From Isoperla grammatica (lineage: Eukaryota; Arthropoda; Insecta; Plecoptera; Perlodidae): a stretch of DNA of 64,000 nucleotides. The DNA lies in NCBI GenBank assembly GCA_945910005.1, contig OX246748.1, positions 8,595,363 through 8,659,362 on the forward strand, given 5' to 3'. Numbering within the stretch: position 1 is the stretch's first letter; each line of letters begins with the position of its first letter. Shown one piece after another: positions 61,415-64,000 of the stretch. Below the pieces are notes generated by a model. It had not been told where the DNA came from and did not search any database. It worked only from the letters and a program-made list of their open reading frames with translations. Both the position numbers and the translations under genes were made by a program.

Positions 61415-62213
61415 TTGGGATTCGAAGTATGTAATACCCTCCCTGACCTCCATGCACTGGTTGGGACAAAGGTTGGAATTCATAGTCGGCCACTTCACCT
61501 AGAGGCACCCAATGTTGCTATGGGATATGTTTTCTATATGGGAAATGACTTGTATGAAACTGTTACCTTGTTAACAACGGGCTCATCTATAGGTGTAGGG
61601 GACGACTATGAGTTCCAACCTGAGTGAGCTCAGTCAGTGGTAAAGGAAAAAAGAGAACTTTGAATATCATGAGAAAAACTCGCATTTCTGTGTCAAGCTA
61701 AGCAAGATGGGTCACGACTAGAGAGTTTCTATCGATGTCATCAAAAAAACTCGAAGAGTTTGTCTGTAAACTCAGCTCTTTGACCACGACTCTGTCATGC
61801 GTCAACCTTCTGCGCTACGAGCTTTTTAGAAGTGTGATGATATGAAGTCTAATCAGCTACCACCTTGTAACGATTGCTTATACTGCTTCATATCCTGCGA
61901 CTGTGAGTTATCAACCAAACACAATCTATTGTTACGTTGCTTGGAAGCCAACCCTGATGTTCCTGATCTTTGTGGCTATGGATGGAAAACCACGGCAGAA
62001 GGAGATCTGAGCAACGAGTAGATGATTGGAATTCCAGTACCTTTGACCGTTATGGATCTCCTAGCCTGTAACTGTTGCCGTGTTGCATGCAAGATGCCGA
62101 CCTATGAGTGTTTGGCCAATCAGCTGAAGTGTACCCACGCGTGTAAGCTGAAGGACTGTCCAAATATCGGTACCCAGCATGAGAATTCCAGTGACTCAGA
62201 AGGTGATTAATCT
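61415..62213 (+). pseudogene. decayed gene for an invertebrate repeat-family protein with a C-terminal CxC domain
   Basis: Plus-strand remnants appear in order. The first is FEVCNTLPDLHALVG (61,418), resembling the motif LPALHAxTGCD found in a large family of uncharacterised invertebrate proteins. A decayed middle part follows. Then come RCLEANPDVPDLCGYGW, TTAEGDLSNE (stop in place of Trp at 62,020), PLTVMDLLACNCCRV and a cysteine-rich tail (KMPTYECLANQLKCTHAC, KLKDCPN) ending in TGEGD-like acidic residues and TAA. In that family the tail has the pattern CxCxxxCxxxxCxCxxxxLxCTxxCxCxxC, probably zinc-binding. Family recognition is from memory of its motif pattern; the link to a mobile element is what the present context shows. 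Confidence 0.68.
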
Positions 62214-63033
62214 GACGACTTCAATTTTGAGTGATTTTGACTTCAATTTTGATTAATTTGACGACTAGACAGTGGCTGCTAGGACAGATATCATATCATA
62301 CTATCATATCACGTATCTCAGCATGGTCATGCTCTTTTCTAAAAATGTATTTTGTTGCAGTTGCACACCCATTCAAGAATACCCTGATGTCTGAGGACAT
62401 TAATTAGAAATTCAGTAACAATCTTAAGTAGTTTTTATATGATAATAAAATTCTCTAACGATTAAAACATTATATTGTTATTCGTTATTGTAATTGCAGT
62501 TAAAATTCTGCGTCTTTAGAGTACCCACAAGTAATATTTTAGTTAGGCCTACTAGACCTAGTTTGACGATACTTACCTATTGACCTTTGACCGCCATTTT
62601 GAATGAATACCGTGAAAGCAATGTGATAACAATAAGAACTATTCATTTTAACGTATTTATGAGTAAGTACGTTCATATAATGAATATTGGCCAATAAATC
62701 GAAGAAAATTTTAAAAATTACCCATTTTGAGGAAATTGACCTCAATTAAAGTCAAAAAAGGCTATATGGGTACTATAATTTGTTTCTAAAGAAACATAAT
62801 TCATTTACTTTACTAAAAGTGTATGATTAAACTTGCAAACATTTGTCATTATTTAATTAAAAATTATTAAAACAATTACAAATTTGACCTTTGACCCTAG
62901 TTTTGACATAAAAAACTGGATTTGCCAGAGGTATATCATGGTTTTTTGAAAAGTACTCGTCTCAAGCTTTCATTTGATATATGTCATTCTTTGACCCAAA
63001 TTTTATACCGTCATTCTCGTTATGCAAAGGACT

Positions 63034-63162
63034 ATAATTACAGTTAAGAATTAAAGCATAACAAAATATTCAACAGGCAAAAGTAACCTATATATACATA
63101 TATATTCGTGACACAGCATTAACTCAATGATCAATTTCGTTTTAAAAATATCATTTTGAGTT
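63034..63162. repeat. duplicated flank of the palindromic element (pair with 63,872-64,000)
   Basis: AATTAAAGCATAACAAAATA, CAACAGG and TATACATATATATTCGTGAC recur in order at 63,872-64,000. With 60,081-60,116 this shows that the palindrome split one copy of a duplicated sequence. Confidence 0.9.
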
Positions 63163-63355
63163 TTACGTCGTACTCGATATCAAGGTCATGTGACGTCGGC
63201 AGAATCAGATCCATCACTCGAGTCCATTTAAGGGTTGGAGGACTTATATTTGAAACTTGTAATGGGAGGATGGGGAAAGTGGGAGACTGCATTTTCTCGC
63301 CTTTTACGAACGGCAGAGGTAAACGCTGGGCCAAATTCTACCCCGGGCCCAGACG
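63155..63355 (-). mobile_element. SINE, diverged H3 tail and head C
   Basis: GAGTTTTACGTCGTACTCGA, AAGGTCATGTGACGTCGGCA, body, TCGCCTTTTACGAACGGCAG, TTCTACCCCGGGCCCAGACG. A further head-C scrap (TTCTACACCGGGCCCAGACG) lies near 63,491. Confidence 0.8.
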
Positions 63356-63681
63356 TCGCAATAATGGGAAGATAACCTAGAAATAAATTAATATGGCAAA
63401 AATGCACGAAAAAGCCAAAAAAGCCCCCAAAAACGGGACAAGAAACATCCAAAATAAAATGAAGAAGGCAACAACGTATGAAAAACCAAAATTCTACACC
63501 GGGCCCAGACGGGGCAGAGTGGAATGAGATCTCGGATATAAAATTAAAAAGGCAACGATGTATGAAAAAGACAAGACAAATCGTGAGTTTTTTTTTTTTT
63601 TTTTTTACTGTAATGGATGTGAGCAATTTGTTGTTATAAAATCTATGCGTGTTTTATTAAAATATATTTTTTGTGTGTGTT

Positions 63682-63740
63682 TAGACGTACTCAACAACTG
63701 TCATATGCCGTCGGAGGGGATGGGGGGGGGGGGGGGGGTG
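63682..63740 (-). mobile_element. SINE tail fragment, H3, followed by 18-nt G run
   Basis: TTTAGACGTACTCAACAACT, GTCATATGCCGTCGGAGG, then a G run to about 63,738. Confidence 0.72.
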
Positions 63741-63840
63741 AGACCCAGGAAAGTGTTAATTAGGGGAACTTATATTTTAGCTCATTTTCTTAACTCTGAA
63801 GATCGGCAAAGAAATACTCCGCTTCTGTTTTCTACGGGAC

Positions 63841-64000
63841 AAAATGCATACTTAAGATTATAGATATATTAATAATTACAAATATGAATTAAAGTATAAC
63901 AAAATATGCAACAGGAATAAGTAACCTTTATATACATATATATTCGTGACACAGCATAAACTCAATGATCAATTTCGTTTTAAAATTATCATTTTGAATT
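63841..64000. repeat. empty-site copy of the palindromic element's target
   Basis: Continuous counterpart of 60,081-60,116 plus 63,034-63,162, with ATAAT once. The match runs to the end of the window, so the duplication is probably longer. Confidence 0.9.

Larger units (their letters stand above)
60117..63033. mobile_element. 2.9-kb palindromic DNA element with 16-bp perfect ends and 5-bp target duplication
   Basis: The element starts AGTCCTTTGCATAACG and ends CGTTATGCAAAGGACT. Arms of about 1.25 kb (60,117 to about 61,365, and about 61,783-63,033) are mirror images at high identity around a spacer of about 0.4 kb. ATAAT stands on both sides (60,112-60,116 and 63,034-63,038). The flanking sequence without insertion is present at 63,841-64,000, where ATAAT occurs once (63,872-63,876). 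The arms carry inverted, decayed copies of the 3' part of a cysteine-rich protein gene. I cannot name the transposon superfamily; no DDE transposase is visible. Confidence 0.88.

Overview
The window looks like a repeat-dominated intergenic/intronic stretch of an invertebrate nuclear genome. The reasons are spliced exons of animal-type genes (a Pumilio RNA-binding-domain exon, and a small multi-exon gene at 54.4-55.5 kb), a non-LTR retrotransposon, many tRNA-independent-looking SINEs, MITEs, satellites and long homopolymer G runs. The SINE styles (short hairpin tail followed by an ATTG-type tail, and a head module carrying the motif GTCGTAAGAGGCGAC) are reminiscent of repeats I associate with molluscs and other lophotrochozoans. 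That taxonomic guess is inference and could be wrong. No bacterial operon, ribosome-binding site or CRISPR array is present.

0-12 kb holds fragments of a Pumilio (PUF) gene on the minus strand. One exon is intact (9,779-9,893). Two exon copies are decayed (7,703-7,816 and 4,036-4,200), and between them a 2.9-kb satellite of about 32 x 90 bp has grown out of the exon/intron boundary, each monomer retaining a splice acceptor and a GTRAGT donor. The flanks of this satellite are a segmental duplication, one arm of which later received a poly-A retrocopy and a MITE. Both insertions are proved by the empty paralogous site. 12-18 kb is AT-rich with MITEs (one Harbinger-like with an empty paralogous site), minisatellites and a tRNA-like fragment.

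18.9-21.7 kb is a 5'-truncated LINE with an unbroken endonuclease-reverse transcriptase frame and two successive poly-A tracts. 22.66-23.28 kb is a near-perfect 0.6-kb hairpin. From 18.4 to 63.7 kb there are about 60 SINE copies or fragments. Their 3' tails fall in four types that share one secondary structure but have different stem sequences, and every copy I can orient lies on the same strand. A 2.24-kb tandem duplication (26.5-31.0 kb) has its breakpoints inside two such SINEs. 33.2-36.4 kb is a 134-bp satellite.

54.36-55.51 kb contains four exon-like segments on the plus strand with matching splice phases and a downstream AATAAA. The two middle ones are duplicates of 76 nt each, predicted to be mutually exclusive. 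60.1-63.0 kb is a 2.9-kb palindromic DNA element with 16-bp perfect ends and a 5-bp target duplication. It carries inverted decayed copies of a cysteine-rich (CxC) protein gene seen widely in invertebrates, and the un-inserted version of its target is preserved at 63.84-64.0 kb. Apart from the Pumilio exon, the 54-55 kb gene and the LINE, I see no convincing protein-coding sequence. Most open frames are produced by tandem repeats or SINEs.
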